In this document: positions 32,231-42,217 of the stretch, piece by piece
How the letters are laid out: each line of letters begins with the position of its first letter
Position numbering within the stretch: position 1 is the stretch's first letter
Assembly: GCA_949283305.1 (NCBI GenBank)
Contig: CASDRU010000012.1
Span: 1 to 61,618 of the forward strand
DNA length: 61,618 bases
Reading direction: 5' to 3'
DNA from: an uncultured Spirochaetales bacterium
GTDB taxonomy: Bacteria; Spirochaetota; Spirochaetia; Sphaerochaetales; Sphaerochaetaceae
Translations under genes and position numbers: made by a program
Notes under the pieces: model-generated
Seen by the model: only the letters and a program-made list of their open reading frames with translations
The model's database searches: none
What the model was told of the DNA's origin: nothing

Positions 32231-33649
32231 ATGAACAGAGCAAAATCCATACTTTGGTATGACCTTGAGACCTTCGGCTTGAATCCGCATGTGGACAGGA
32301 TTGCGCAGGCAGGATACATAAGAACAGACCTGGAGCTGAACATAATCGAAGAGCCAAGTGTCATCTACAACAGACTTACTGATGATTATCTTCCGCAGCC
32401 GGAAAGCTGTCTTGTCACAGGGATCACTCCCGATGTCGTCAACAGCAGGGGCATGAGAGAATATGATTTTATAAGCAAGCTCAACTCAGAGTTCATCAGG
32501 GAGAACACCACGGTATGCGGCTACAACAACATCAATTTCGATGATGAGGCAGTGCGCTCCACGCTCTACCGCAATCTCATGGATCCGTTTGAAAGAGAGA
32601 GCAAGAAAGGACGCACGAGATGGGATATAATAAATCTCGTGAGAGCCGCGCGCGATCTGCGCCCTGAGGGGATATGCTTTGACAAGAAGAACGAGGAAAC
32701 AGGCTTTACAAGCTTCCGCCTCACTGACCTGACAGAGGAAAACGGCATTGAGCAGGTCGGGGCACACGATGCTCTTGTGGATGTATATGCAACAATCGCC
32801 ATTGCGCGCCTGATAAAGACAAAGCAGCCTCGGCTTTATTCATATGCATACAGCCACCGCACAAAATATGATATCTGGAATCTGATTGAAGAGGACAGAA
32901 GCAAGGTGTTTTTATCGACAATGCCTCTTTTTGCATCAGAAAGGGGCAACACCCATCCTCTGATGCCTATCTGGAGAACGAGCGAGAACAGCTCTGACAT
33001 ATACTTCTTCGACCTGCTGTCTCCCGTTCCTTCATCCCTTGACGAGATTGCAGACTTGAGGGAAAGCGGAATAATAAAGATACAGACAAACCGCTGTCCG
33101 TTCCTCTGCCCCATTTCCGTACTGGACAAGAATGCGGAAAAACGCCTTGGCTTTACAAAGGATGAAATGCTTAAAAAAGCAAGCGAAATAAAGCGCAAGT
33201 GCCGCTATCTTTTTGATCTTTCCTCTCTCATTGAAAGAACAAAGCCTGAGTATGAAGAGGAAACTGACCCTGACTACACTATCTATGAAAGCTTCATGGA
33301 CCGTGATGACAAGGAAAAGCTGAAAAGCATAATGAGCGGGGATAAGGACAGGATACTCAGGATGGGTGAATACCATTTCAAGAGCGAGAAATACCATAAG
33401 ATGCTATGGAGAACGGTTGCAAGAAACTGGCCTGAGGTGCTTACTGAGAAAGAGAAGATGCAATGGAAGAGCTTCTGCGCAACAAGGCTACTCCAGCCTT
33501 CAAGCAAGTACAGCAAGACACTTGATCTCTATTTAAGAGAATGCAGGGAAGGTCTTGAGAGCGTCGAGCGCAGCGCAGCTGAGAAGATAATCTTCAAGAA
33601 GCTGTATGACTGGGGACTAGAGGTAAAAGAGCGTATTTTTTCCTCCTAG
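32231..33649 (+). CDS. sbcB: Exodeoxyribonuclease I
   Basis: About 472 residues. A DEDD-type 3'-5' exonuclease for single-stranded DNA: motif I is SILWYDLETFGL, motif II contains VCGYNNINFDDEAVR, and motif III is QVGAHDALVDVYATI. The SH3-like and C-terminal regions of SbcB follow (RCPFLCPISVLD and the helical tail). It acts in mismatch repair and recombination. The start at MNRAKS follows a TATCTT box by 6 nt without a Shine-Dalgarno, so it is probably leaderless. A hairpin with T-tract after the stop (33625-33670) may end the message just before the prfA -10 box. Confidence 0.93.
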   Translation: MNRAKSILWYDLETFGLNPHVDRIAQAGYIRTDLELNIIEEPSVIYNRLTDDYLPQPESCLVTGITPDVVNSRGMREYDFISKLNSEFIRENTTVCGYNNINFDDEAVRSTLYRNLMDPFERESKKGRTRWDIINLVRAARDLRPEGICFDKKNEETGFTSFRLTDLTEENGIEQVGAHDALVDVYATIAIARLIKTKQPRLYSYAYSHRTKYDIWNLIEEDRSKVFLSTMPLFASERGNTHPLMPIWRTSENSSDIYFFDLLSPVPSSLDEIADLRESGIIKIQTNRCPFLCPISVLDKNAEKRLGFTKDEMLKKASEIKRKCRYLFDLSSLIERTKPEYEEETDPDYTIYESFMDRDDKEKLKSIMSGDKDRILRMGEYHFKSEKYHKMLWRTVARNWPEVLTEKEKMQWKSFCATRLLQPSSKYSKTLDLYLRECREGLESVERSAAEKIIFKKLYDWGLEVKERIFSS

Positions 33650-33670
33650 AATAATTTAGCTCTTTTTTTT
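33625..33670 (+). terminator. Probable sbcB terminator
   Basis: AAAAGAGC (33625-33632) pairs with GCTCTTTT (33659-33666), and the T run continues. The loop holds the stop codon. The T run merges into the TATAAT (33670-33675) that may serve prfA. Confidence 0.5.
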
Positions 33671-33692
33671 ATAATCACATGGCGGAGATGCT

Positions 33693-34763
33693 ATGATAGA
33701 AAAACTGGACGGATATATAAAACAGCTTGAGGATGTGGATAAAAGGCTCAGTGAACCTGAAACTCTTCAGGATATGAAGAAATACAAAGCTCTCATGGTT
33801 GAGCGCTCCCACCTTGCCCCGATTGTCGAGGCCCTTGAGGATCTTAAAAAGACACATGATGAGATTGATGAGGCTCTTGAGATGTCAAGAAGCTCTGATC
33901 AGGATCTGTCGGAGATGGCAAAGGAAGAACTTGCAATTCTTCAAGACAAGAAGGAAGAGCTGGAGAAAAAGACAAAGATGCTGCTTCTTCCGCCAGATCC
34001 ACTGGACGGGAAGAACATAATCATGGAAATAAGGGCCGGAACAGGAGGAGATGAGGCTGCTCTATTTTCCTCTGACATGTTCAGGATGTATTCGCACTAT
34101 GCGGAAAAGAGAAACTGGAAGATTGAGATAATGAGCCAGAATGAGACCGGGCTTGGTGGACTGAAGGAAATAGTATTCTCAATCACAGGAAAGGATGTAT
34201 ATGCTTGCCTGCGCTATGAAAGCGGAGTGCACCGCGTGCAGAGAGTTCCTGAAACTGAAAGCGGAGGAAGAATCCATACATCTGCTGTCACAGTCGCAGT
34301 TCTCCCTGAGGCTGAGGAGACTGACATTGAAATAAAGCCGGAGGATCTGAAGATAGATGTAATGCGCGCAGGAGGTCCGGGAGGACAGTGTGTCAACACA
34401 ACTGACAGCGCAGTGAGAATGACACATATTCCTACAGGACTTGTTGTAATCTGCCAGGACGAGAAGAGCCAGATAAAGAACAGGGCAAAGGCACTCAGGG
34501 TCCTCAGAAGCAGGCTCTATGAGCTTGAGGAGGAGAAAAAGAGAGCCGAGCGCAGTCAGGCAAGAAAGAGCCAGGTCGGCAGCGGAGACAGATCTGAGCG
34601 CATCAGGACATACAACTTTCCACAGAACAGGGTAACAGACCACAGGATAAACCTCACGCTTTATAAGCTTGACACAATAATAAACGGCGAGCTTGATGAG
34701 CTTGTTGAGGCACTTCGTGTTGCAGCCGGAGAGGCGGCTTTGAAAGAGCTTGAGAATAACTGA
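33693..34763 (+). CDS. prfA: Peptide chain release factor 1
   Basis: 356 residues, full-length RF1, which ends translation at UAA and UAG. The GGQ loop is seen as [21 protein letters not shown] near residue 230. The codon-recognition domain precedes it, with [16 protein letters not shown]-like sequence (here [16 protein letters not shown]). GGAG lies upstream of the ATG. The last codons overlap the prmC start by 14 nt; PrmC methylates the GGQ glutamine, so the pair is translated together, as in many bacteria. Confidence 0.97.
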   Translation: MIEKLDGYIKQLEDVDKRLSEPETLQDMKKYKALMVERSHLAPIVEALEDLKKTHDEIDEALEMSRSSDQDLSEMAKEELAILQDKKEELEKKTKMLLLPPDPLDGKNIIMEIRAGTGGDEAALFSSDMFRMYSHYAEKRNWKIEIMSQNETGLGGLKEIVFSITGKDVYACLRYESGVHRVQRVPETESGGRIHTSAVTVAVLPEAEETDIEIKPEDLKIDVMRAGGPGGQCVNTTDSAVRMTHIPTGLVVICQDEKSQIKNRAKALRVLRSRLYELEEEKKRAERSQARKSQVGSGDRSERIRTYNFPQNRVTDHRINLTLYKLDTIINGELDELVEALRVAAGEAALKELENN

Positions 34764-35577
34764 TCTGAAAAAGGAAATAGCAAAGAGCCTTGAAACAGAG
34801 CTGCCCTCTCTCGAGGCATCGATGCTTCTTGAGCATTTTCTTGAAAAGGACCGCGTGTATATCCTCACCCGCCCGGAAGAGGATGTTCCCTGCGAGATTG
34901 AAGCAAAGATAAGAGATGCTCTTGAAAAGAGAAACTCTCATATTCCGATGGCCTACATAACAAAAAAAAGGGAATTCTATGGCCTCACTTTCTTTGTAAA
35001 TGAGCATGTGCTCATTCCTCAGCCTGATACGGAAACCCTTGTACAAGAGGCATTAAAGGAAACAGAAGAAGGATCCCGCGTGCTGGACATATGCACAGGA
35101 AGCGGTGCGGTAGCCATTGCGATAAAAATGAACAGCAGAGCTTCTGTATGTTTATCGGATATAGATGAGAATGCCCTTCTTGTTGCAAAAAAGAACTACA
35201 GGGATATTGTCAAAGAAGAGCCGGATGCAAGGCTGTCAGACCTGTTTGCCTCATGGCAAGGAGAAGAGTTTGACATAATTACGGCAAATCCGCCATATGT
35301 CACGCTTTGCTGGTACAGCAGTGTCTCAGAAGAAGTAAAGCATGAGCCGAAGCTTGCGCTCATAGATTATGCTCCAGACGGACTGGATATAACAAGAAGA
35401 ATCATAAGAGAGGCAAAAGGCCATCTGAGAAAAAACGGATCGCTTCTTCTGGAATCTGACTGGAGACAGTGTGAGGAAATAAGAAGAATCCTTGCCCTTG
35501 AAGGTTATGTGGACATCGAGAGTGTAAAAGACCTTGCAGGAAAAGAAAGGGTCACAAAGGCAAAGTATCCAAAATAA
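34750..35577 (+). CDS. prmC: Release factor glutamine N5-methyltransferase
   Basis: 275 residues. SAM-binding motif [14 protein letters not shown], acidic loop LSDIDENAL and the catalytic NPPYV that defines PrmC/HemK. It methylates the GGQ glutamine of release factors. The start codon is TTG inside the end of prfA, preceded by GAAAGAG. The ARAA region after NPPY is slightly divergent ([21 protein letters not shown]). It forms a two-gene unit with prfA; relA follows after 56 nt with its own promoter. Confidence 0.94.
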   Translation: MRITDLKKEIAKSLETELPSLEASMLLEHFLEKDRVYILTRPEEDVPCEIEAKIRDALEKRNSHIPMAYITKKREFYGLTFFVNEHVLIPQPDTETLVQEALKETEEGSRVLDICTGSGAVAIAIKMNSRASVCLSDIDENALLVAKKNYRDIVKEEPDARLSDLFASWQGEEFDIITANPPYVTLCWYSSVSEEVKHEPKLALIDYAPDGLDITRRIIREAKGHLRKNGSLLLESDWRQCEEIRRILALEGYVDIESVKDLAGKERVTKAKYPK

Positions 35578-35598
35578 GGAAGATGGCACAGCCTCCAA

Positions 35599-35627
35599 TT
35601 GGCTGATTTTGTTTTTTGGTTTATATT
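35599..35627 (+). promoter_or_regulatory. relA promoter, -10 placed 6 nt before the ATG
   Basis: TTGGCT (35599-35604), 17 nt, TATATT (35622-35627), then 6 nt to the ATG at 35634. No Shine-Dalgarno is seen. Confidence 0.6.
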
Positions 35628-35633
35628 GTTTCT

Positions 35634-37688
35634 ATGGATGATGTGAAAGAAATAGAAAGAAAAATAGAAGAGACAGAAATACCCAATAAGGATATTGTTG
35701 ACAAATTCATCAAGAACATCATCCGTTTCCAGGGCGAAGAGAAGGACAAAATAACAAGCGCCGCAATATTTGCTGCAAAAAAGCACGGGGACCAGAAGAG
35801 AAAAAGCGGAGAAGCTTACATAATCCACCCCTTCAGCGTAGCAAACACCCTGATGGACCTTGGCATGGATGCAGACACAATCTGCGCAGGCCTTCTTCAT
35901 GACACTATTGAAGACACTCCCACAACATATGAGGAAATAGAAAGGCTCTTTGGAAAGGAAGTTGCCCAGATGGTCGAAGGGGTTACCAAGATCAGCCACA
36001 TCACGGACAACAAGAGCATCCAGGAAGCTGAGACTATAAAGAAGATGTTCTTTGCCATGAGCAAGGATGTCAGGGTCATACTCATAAAACTTGCAGACAA
36101 GCTTCACAATATGAAAACAGCATCATATCTTCCTCCTGAGAGGAGGAAGCAGTTTGCAGAAGACTGCCTTGAGATCTTTGCACCGATTGCCGACAGCCTC
36201 GGCATGAGCACTATAAAGTGCGAGCTGGAAGATCTTTCCCTTAAAGTCTTGAAGCCGGAAAGCTATGCATACATAAACGAATACCTTCTTGAGAGAAAGG
36301 GAGAATACACTGCATATATAAAGAAAGTGTCGACGATTCTTGAAAAGACATGCCGGGAAGCGGGGCTCAAGCATATTCTCGTGCAGGGAAGGGTAAAGCA
36401 CGCCTACTCCATTTATCAGAAGATAAAGAAAAGGAAAAAAGAGATTGATGAGATCTATGACATCCTCGGGATCAGGGTAATCTGTGACACTGCTGTCGAA
36501 TGCTACACGATTCTCGGCCTGATACACAGCATATGGGTTCCGATTGAAGGAAGATTCAAGGACTACATTGCAATGCCTAAGCCGAACAACTACCAGTCGC
36601 TGCACACCACAGTCCTCGGCCCTGGAAGCAGGCATCTTGAAATCCAGATCAGGACATTTGAGATGCATAAGACAGCAGAAGAAGGCGTTGCCGCCCACTG
36701 GTCGTACAAGGCAAGCACCGGCAGCGACGGAGGGGCATGGAAGAAGGCCGATTCAATCAATTACAACAAGATCATCTCAAAACTGAAGACATGGAGCCAT
36801 GAAATCGAACAGAGCGAGGGGGATTTCATGGATGAGATAAAGAACGAGCTCTTGAAGGATTCTATAATAGTATTCACTCCACAGGGCCATGTCATTGAGC
36901 TTCCAGTCGGATCCACTGCGCTGGACTTTGCCTTCAAGGTCCACTCTGAAGTCGGAGCACACTGCTCGGGAGCAAGGGCGGACAACAGCATAATACCGCT
37001 CAACAAGCCTCTGCAGAACACTCAGATTGTCGAGATCCTCACAAGCCCGAACGCCCACCCTACCCAGGCATGGCTTGAGTATGCACAGACACAGAGTGCA
37101 AGGAAGAAGATAAAGGCGTGGCTCAACAAATACGCGCAGAACGGGAATATTCCAATCACACAGAGCCAGGCAAAGGAGAAGGAAGAGGAAAAGAGCAAGG
37201 CTGAAGAGCGTCCAATCATTCCGCCAAGCCATGGAATCAAGTTCGTATCCCACGATAAGGGAAGCGTGATAATCGGCAACAACTCCAACATTCTCTTTGA
37301 TTTTGCAAAGTGCTGCAATCCTGTCCACGGGGACGACATAGTCGCATACATTACACGCGGAAGAGGATATGTGATTCATAAAAAGGACTGCCCGAACTTG
37401 AAGAACATGCCGGAAAAAGAGGTGCGCCTTGTTCCTGTCGAATGGGAAGGAAAGGACCTTGTAAGAAGATTCAAGGTAATTGCGAAAATGAACAGCGAGC
37501 TCTTTGGTGAAATAGACAATGCCACGAGAAAATACGGGGCTCACCTCATTAGCGGAGACCTGCAGGCTCAGGATAACGGGGATTTGCAGGGCGTGTTCAC
37601 AATCTCTTGCGAGAGCGAGGACGCACTTAAGAAGACAACAAGCGCTATAAGGGGAATACCGTCCATAAAGAAAGTAAGCGGCGTTTAA
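35634..37688 (+). CDS. relA: RelA/SpoT bifunctional (p)ppGpp synthetase/hydrolase
   Basis: 684 residues with the long Rel layout. HD hydrolase domain with HPFSVANTLMDLG and HDTIEDTPTTY. Synthetase domain with YDILGIRVICDT and YQSLHTTVLGP. TGS domain with VFTPQGHVIELPVGSTALDFAF. Zinc-finger-like CCNPVHGDDIVAYITRGRGY with HKKDCPN, and a C-terminal ACT domain. The HD motif is intact, so it should both make and degrade the stringent alarmone. The start is MDDVKEIE at 35634, leaderless by position. Its end overlaps the convergent pyrophosphatase gene by 4 nt. Confidence 0.95.
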   Translation: MDDVKEIERKIEETEIPNKDIVDKFIKNIIRFQGEEKDKITSAAIFAAKKHGDQKRKSGEAYIIHPFSVANTLMDLGMDADTICAGLLHDTIEDTPTTYEEIERLFGKEVAQMVEGVTKISHITDNKSIQEAETIKKMFFAMSKDVRVILIKLADKLHNMKTASYLPPERRKQFAEDCLEIFAPIADSLGMSTIKCELEDLSLKVLKPESYAYINEYLLERKGEYTAYIKKVSTILEKTCREAGLKHILVQGRVKHAYSIYQKIKKRKKEIDEIYDILGIRVICDTAVECYTILGLIHSIWVPIEGRFKDYIAMPKPNNYQSLHTTVLGPGSRHLEIQIRTFEMHKTAEEGVAAHWSYKASTGSDGGAWKKADSINYNKIISKLKTWSHEIEQSEGDFMDEIKNELLKDSIIVFTPQGHVIELPVGSTALDFAFKVHSEVGAHCSGARADNSIIPLNKPLQNTQIVEILTSPNAHPTQAWLEYAQTQSARKKIKAWLNKYAQNGNIPITQSQAKEKEEEKSKAEERPIIPPSHGIKFVSHDKGSVIIGNNSNILFDFAKCCNPVHGDDIVAYITRGRGYVIHKKDCPNLKNMPEKEVRLVPVEWEGKDLVRRFKVIAKMNSELFGEIDNATRKYGAHLISGDLQAQDNGDLQGVFTISCESEDALKKTTSAIRGIPSIKKVSGV

Positions 37689-39322
37689 TCAGAAAGAGTC
37701 TTTATGATCTCAGGAAGAAGCTGTTTCTTTCTTGAAAGCACTCCCGGAAGATAATACACCCCTTCACTTTCCTTTTTGTAGCTCAAGCGGTAGCTACGGG
37801 CAAAGGGAGTTGTCAGGAGCACTGACTTTTCTGCAAACACATCCGTTGCAAGCAGGCAGACGAAATCAAAACCGTTCTTGTCCCTTATTGCCTCAAGAGC
37901 TTTGATGTATATATCCTCAACACTCCTGATTTCAAGGAGCGAGCTGACTTCAACCTGGGAAATTGCAAAGCGGAAACGGTTTTCGCTATAGGGTTTATAA
38001 TCCTGCAATATGATCTTCTCAGGATCCTCTTCCCTCAAATTGGATGATGAGGAGAATATCATATAGCCGAAATCCTCATAGGAAGGAACCTTTGCAATCT
38101 TCAAAAGCTTCTTTACTACAAAGCGGTCATAGTCCGTTGTTGTCGGGCTCTTGAGCATCACTGTATCGCTTGTCACGCCTGCAAGCAGGATGTAGGCTGT
38201 CTTCTCATCAAGCCGGACTCCATACTTCTTGTACATCTCATATACAATCGTGCACGTGGAGCCAAGGGGCTCGGATGATATGAATATAGGGCTTGCCATC
38301 TTGGGTGCATCAAGGCGGTGATGGTCTATTATCTCAAGGATATCAGCACCCTCGATTCCCTCAACAGACTGTTCAGCCTCATTATGATCAACCATTATGA
38401 CCTTTTTCTTCTCTGGAGAAAGAAAGCACCTTCTTGTCACATAGCCGGTGAAGGTAGAACTCTCATCAAGAACCGCAAGTCCTCTTTCCTCGCTCTTAAT
38501 CAAGATTTCAAGGGCCTCATCAAAAAGCGTATCCTCTTTTATCGTTATTGCCTTATCGCGCCTTATTATTCTTTTTACAGGACTTGAAAGGCGCAAGAGC
38601 TTGATTGTCTCTGCAGTATCGAGAGCAGAGATATATACAAAGCCCTTATATGAGGAAAAATCAAAATCAGAAAGACTCTTTATGTCATTTATTCCTGTAA
38701 GGACTATTCCGGGCATCTCGCTGTCAATGGCATACTGGATATGACGCTTTCTGAGTCCAACAATAAGGACTGGCTTGACATCGCACTCCTCGACCCGGCT
38801 TTTAAAGACATCATATTCCATTGCACCAACAACGAACTGGCTTTTTACTTCCGCTTTCCTTCCCTTTTTGAAATAGTAGCCCGGAATGCAGCGCTGGATA
38901 TTGCTCTCGCTCACAGTATAAAAAGGTCTGCCTTTTGCATGGTTCTCAAGAAGAAAGTAACGGTTTATGTCATCGCTTGACAGCAGGCAGATGAATTTAT
39001 CTCCGTCAAAGATGGGAATGACAGAAGGATGCTTCTTGTTGTATAGCTTTATCACATCATAGACAGGATTTGATACATCAAGACGAACATAATTCCTCTT
39101 CATTATGTCAGAAACCCTCAGGCGGACATCAGAAAGAAGAGAAGGAATGCTTGCTCCTGCGTTTTCAAACACATTCTCGACAGCTTTGCTTACAGGTCCG
39201 AGCCGGCAGGGAACATATTCTCTTTTTTTATCTATCCTGTTCTTCAGCACGCTGTAGCCATAGGCTGAGCATACACTGTCCATGTCGGGATTCCTGTGTC
39301 CTGTGATAAATACTTTTTCCAT
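37685..39322 (-). CDS. Manganese-dependent inorganic pyrophosphatase with CBS/DRTGG regulatory insert
   Basis: 545 residues. DHH-family catalytic parts: FITGHRNPDMDSVCSA, MVDHNEAEQS, EIIDHHRLDA and, in the C-terminal DHHA2 domain, FDFVCLLATDVFAEKS. Two CBS motifs flank a DRTGG-like segment between residues about 75 and 305, as in the adenine-nucleotide-regulated family II enzymes. It hydrolyses pyrophosphate. It is divergent from rpiB across 52 bp; GAGGGAAATT precedes the ATG. Confidence 0.9.
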   Translation of the reverse strand: MEKVFITGHRNPDMDSVCSAYGYSVLKNRIDKKREYVPCRLGPVSKAVENVFENAGASIPSLLSDVRLRVSDIMKRNYVRLDVSNPVYDVIKLYNKKHPSVIPIFDGDKFICLLSSDDINRYFLLENHAKGRPFYTVSESNIQRCIPGYYFKKGRKAEVKSQFVVGAMEYDVFKSRVEECDVKPVLIVGLRKRHIQYAIDSEMPGIVLTGINDIKSLSDFDFSSYKGFVYISALDTAETIKLLRLSSPVKRIIRRDKAITIKEDTLFDEALEILIKSEERGLAVLDESSTFTGYVTRRCFLSPEKKKVIMVDHNEAEQSVEGIEGADILEIIDHHRLDAPKMASPIFISSEPLGSTCTIVYEMYKKYGVRLDEKTAYILLAGVTSDTVMLKSPTTTDYDRFVVKKLLKIAKVPSYEDFGYMIFSSSSNLREEDPEKIILQDYKPYSENRFRFAISQVEVSSLLEIRSVEDIYIKALEAIRDKNGFDFVCLLATDVFAEKSVLLTTPFARSYRLSYKKESEGVYYLPGVLSRKKQLLPEIIKTLSD

Positions 39323-39374
39323 AATTTCCCTCTGTTTTGTGATACAATGATATTATATCGGGAGATGAGAGAAA

Positions 39375-39827
39375 ATGGAAAAGAAATGTGTGATGGCAAA
39401 TGATCATGGAGCTGTGGATCTGGCTGGAAAGCTCAGAAAGCACCTTGAGGATTTAGGATATTCTGTAACATATTTGGGTACAGATGATCCTGATGTTTCC
39501 GTTGATTACCCACGCCAGGCTGAAAAAGCTGTTGAGGAATACAGGCGCGGAGGCTATGATTTCGGCGTTCTGCTGTGCGGAACAGGAATAGGAATATCAA
39601 TTGCGGCAAACAAGTTCCATGGTATAAGATGCGCGCTCTGCCAAGATACATATACTGCTACGATGACGAAGAAGCATAACAATGCCAACTTCATTGCATT
39701 CGGAGGAAGGGTTGAATACAAAGAGGATCCAGAGAAGATTCTTGATGCATATCTTTCTTCAGAATTCGAAGGCGGAAGACACCAGAGAAGGATAAACGAG
39801 ATAACAGAAATCGAGCGTCATTGCTGA
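39375..39827 (+). CDS. rpiB: Ribose-5-phosphate isomerase B
   Basis: 150 residues, interconverting ribose 5-phosphate and ribulose 5-phosphate (or, in some relatives, allose/galactose 6-phosphates). Family motifs are ANDHGAVDLAGKL, DYPRQAEKAVEEY, GVLLCGTGIGISIAANK (active-site cysteine in LLCGTG) and RCALCQDTYTATMTKKHNNANF. GGGAGATGAGAG lies before the ATG. It is convergent, with no gap, with a secreted protein gene. Confidence 0.93.
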   Translation: MEKKCVMANDHGAVDLAGKLRKHLEDLGYSVTYLGTDDPDVSVDYPRQAEKAVEEYRRGGYDFGVLLCGTGIGISIAANKFHGIRCALCQDTYTATMTKKHNNANFIAFGGRVEYKEDPEKILDAYLSSEFEGGRHQRRINEITEIERHC

Positions 39828-40385
39828 TTAAAAATAATCCCTGTATGATCCCCTCACGTAATAATCAAGGCTGATTAAAGAAAAAACAAGGAAGAAGCGG
39901 TTATTGACAGCATCATATCCTGCATCAGTCTTTAAAAGACGCTCCCTGCGCCCAGTGAGGGGATTTCCTATGACAAAAGGCGTTATCGAGATATAAGGTC
40001 CTGCGGCAACATACTTTCCTGAAGAGAAATCAAGGGCGCAGAGTCCTCCCAAAGAAATCATCATATTGAACGGACTTCCGCTTACACGGCTCTCTGTCGT
40101 TCTCTCTCCAAGAAGAGATACTGAAAACTCAAGAAAGAAATTGGTCTTCTCAAATGGAAGAGGAACAAGCGATGATGTTACACCTGCCGACATTTCCCAG
40201 CGTCTGGAGAGACCAAAGTTGGCACCTGCTCTTGCAGAAATCCCGTTTTCAAGACTTGAAAAGTCCGCTCTTCCTGTCCCCCAGCTTACTGAAGGAGAAA
40301 AGAAGAGTGAAATGTCATATGGATCAGAGGCAGAAAGGCTAAAACATGTTAAAGATAAAAGCAGAATTATAAGTATTTTTCTCAT
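39828..40385 (-). CDS. Secreted, probable outer-membrane beta-barrel protein
   Basis: 185 residues. A signal peptide (MRKILIILLLSLTCFSLSAS) is followed by alternating hydrophobic strands and a C-terminal phenylalanine (YVRGSYRDYF), the pattern recognised for outer-membrane insertion. No specific family is recognised. It lies 7 nt after a similar small protein gene and in the same leftward unit as the phospholipase D lipoprotein. Confidence 0.65.
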   Translation of the reverse strand: MRKILIILLLSLTCFSLSASDPYDISLFFSPSVSWGTGRADFSSLENGISARAGANFGLSRRWEMSAGVTSSLVPLPFEKTNFFLEFSVSLLGERTTESRVSGSPFNMMISLGGLCALDFSSGKYVAAGPYISITPFVIGNPLTGRRERLLKTDAGYDAVNNRFFLVFSLISLDYYVRGSYRDYF

Positions 40386-40392
40386 CCAGACC

Positions 40393-40893
40393 TCAGAACT
40401 TGTATGTAACCCTCATAAGATATAATCCATAAGCAAATTCCATCTTTGGAATGCTGAAGAGGAAAACAGGAGTGAAGAACTCGTATGCAAAATGCTTGTC
40501 GCGGAAATTCAGAAGCGCGAGGGCGCTCTTGAAATACCATGATGCATCATCTATGTATTCAAAGCCCAGCATAAGGCGCGGAGTATAAAGCAGTTTGTTT
40601 GCAGAAATGAAGGAAAAAGGATGACTTGCTGTTGAGAACGGCTCGCTTGAAAGGTATATTCCCACGCCTTCAAAGAATGGAGAAAGACTCACCTCTGCAC
40701 CCAGAGAAAGATAGTTGTCATCAAAAAAGGAGATTCCTGCATCGATTGTCACTGCACCATAGGAGAATTTCCTGCTTTCTGCATCAGAAGCCCAGTCAGC
40801 CTCCCCCAGCCCAGAGACTCCATAATAAAAGGATACCGAATGAATGGAGGAGATTGTAAGAAACAGAAGAAGAAAAAAAGCAATTTTTTTCAC
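40393..40893 (-). CDS. Secreted, probable outer-membrane beta-barrel protein
   Basis: About 166 residues. Signal peptide VKKIAFFLLLFLTISSIHS, then aromatic-rich strands (SFYYGVSGLG, YLSLGAEVSLSPFF, FAYGLYLMRVTYKF) ending in F. It resembles the next gene in style rather than in sequence; the two may be paralogous porin-like or scaffold proteins. The GTG start is preferred because GGAGG lies 5 nt upstream, directly over the stop codon of the phospholipase D gene. Confidence 0.65.
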   Translation of the reverse strand: MKKIAFFLLLFLTISSIHSVSFYYGVSGLGEADWASDAESRKFSYGAVTIDAGISFFDDNYLSLGAEVSLSPFFEGVGIYLSSEPFSTASHPFSFISANKLLYTPRLMLGFEYIDDASWYFKSALALLNFRDKHFAYEFFTPVFLFSIPKMEFAYGLYLMRVTYKF

Positions 40894-40894
40894 A

Positions 40895-42169
40895 TCAGCC
40901 TCCAAAATAGATCATAAGATATGCGGCAAGAGATCCATCCTCTTCTTTCCATCTTTCAGCCATCTCCTCATCAAGGGTGAATGAACCCATCTGAAGCACA
41001 TTGCTGATGTGCTTTTTTGAAAGAGAGGCGAATTCCGTGCTGTCGATTACCATTACAATCTCATTGGAAAGACCCATTGAGCGGTAATTGAAATTAGAGG
41101 AACCTATTACGCTGTAGCGGCCGTCGACAACCATGAGCTTCTCATGCAGAAGTCCTAGAGTATCATCCTCGTTATTGGCAATAACAAGATTTATTCCAAG
41201 CTCAAGAAGATCCGGGAACACCATCTTCTGTCCGTTTTCTCCATAGCCCCTTGTGTCAAGGCTCTGGATGAATGTCACATCAACACCCCTTTCCACTGCA
41301 TCAGAAAGAGCCTTTTTCATCTCATCATCCAGGGCAGGAAGATACGGGAAGATGATGATTTCATCTTCTGCGCTGTTTATAAGAGCTGAGAATATTCCGC
41401 TCATTCCCTTTGCTTCATCGCCTGTGCTGTTATATACATATGCATCATATGGGGCAAACTGCGGGGGATAGCTTGCAAAATCTGAAGAAGAGAGGGTCTC
41501 TACGCTGCTGTCATTCCACATGGAAAGGAAAATATCAGTGAATATTGAGGAAAGCGCTGTGGAAGAAAAGACATACATGCTGTCTCTCTGCAGAATTTTT
41601 CCCTCAGCACCCATAGAAATGTAATTAAGATTCATTCCACCGATTGCGGCACTTCTGCCGTCAAATACGAATATCTTCCTGTGCTCCCTGATTAGAAGAT
41701 TGAAAGGATTGATGAGATTCAGGGCAGAAACCGGAGAATACTGCAATGTGTGGATTCCTTTGGTTGAAAGGTACTCAAGAGGTCCCATCACACTCTTGCT
41801 CTCAGTCATGTCAAATGGAGAAAAACCGTCATAAATAAGATATATCCTCACACCGCGGGATGCGGCGTTTTCAAGAGCTTCATAAACAGGTCTGAGATTC
41901 TCTGAATAAGAGCCGAGGAATGTTGTAATGAAAATGTAGTCCTCTGATGAGTCTATGAGTGCAACAAGGCGGTCCTTCCACTCAGAACCCGTGTAATAGC
42001 ACTCAGGAAGAGAAACTCTCACATGCTCTGCACCTGTGTAAATAAGCTTCTCTGAAAGGGGAACATCATCTCTTTTCATGTATTCTGAATCAAAGAGGGA
42101 CGTATCCACACAGGAAGTGAGGAATATAAGAGAAATAAGAAGAGCTGCAAGGGTTTTCATCATTCTCAT
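40895..42169 (-). CDS. Phospholipase D / cardiolipin synthase-like lipoprotein
   Basis: 424 residues. A lipoprotein signal (MKTLAALLISLIFLTSC, lipobox LTSC) is followed by two HKD catalytic motifs: HRKIFVFDGRSAAIGGMNLN and HEKLMVVDGRYSVIGSSNFN. This is the phospholipase D superfamily arrangement used in cardiolipin synthases and secreted phospholipases. Anchoring as a lipoprotein places the active site outside the cytoplasm, so phosphatidyl transfer or hydrolysis in the envelope is likely. It is the first gene of a unit with two small barrel-like proteins. TAAAGT lies 7 nt before the ATG. Confidence 0.88.
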   Translation of the reverse strand: MRMMKTLAALLISLIFLTSCVDTSLFDSEYMKRDDVPLSEKLIYTGAEHVRVSLPECYYTGSEWKDRLVALIDSSEDYIFITTFLGSYSENLRPVYEALENAASRGVRIYLIYDGFSPFDMTESKSVMGPLEYLSTKGIHTLQYSPVSALNLINPFNLLIREHRKIFVFDGRSAAIGGMNLNYISMGAEGKILQRDSMYVFSSTALSSIFTDIFLSMWNDSSVETLSSSDFASYPPQFAPYDAYVYNSTGDEAKGMSGIFSALINSAEDEIIIFPYLPALDDEMKKALSDAVERGVDVTFIQSLDTRGYGENGQKMVFPDLLELGINLVIANNEDDTLGLLHEKLMVVDGRYSVIGSSNFNYRSMGLSNEIVMVIDSTEFASLSKKHISNVLQMGSFTLDEEMAERWKEEDGSLAAYLMIYFGG

Positions 42170-42176
42170 AAAAACT

Positions 42177-42204
42177 ACTTTATCACAAAAGAAAACCCTT
42201 TCAA
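42177..42204 (-). promoter_or_regulatory. Promoter of the phospholipase D gene
   Basis: On the minus strand, TTGAAA (42199-42204), 16 nt, TAAAGT (42177-42182), then 7 nt to the ATG. No Shine-Dalgarno. Confidence 0.45.
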
Positions 42205-42217
42205 ATATTAGTGCAGC

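Noticed and set aside
32132-32290. 52-residue N-terminal extension of the UMF1 transporter
   Set aside because: The added residues are not family-like and the Shine-Dalgarno supports the internal ATG at 32131.
36777-37544. 255-codon open frame antisense to relA
   Set aside because: It is a shadow of the highly conserved relA frame, has no ribosome site and shows cysteine/leucine-rich, low-information sequence.
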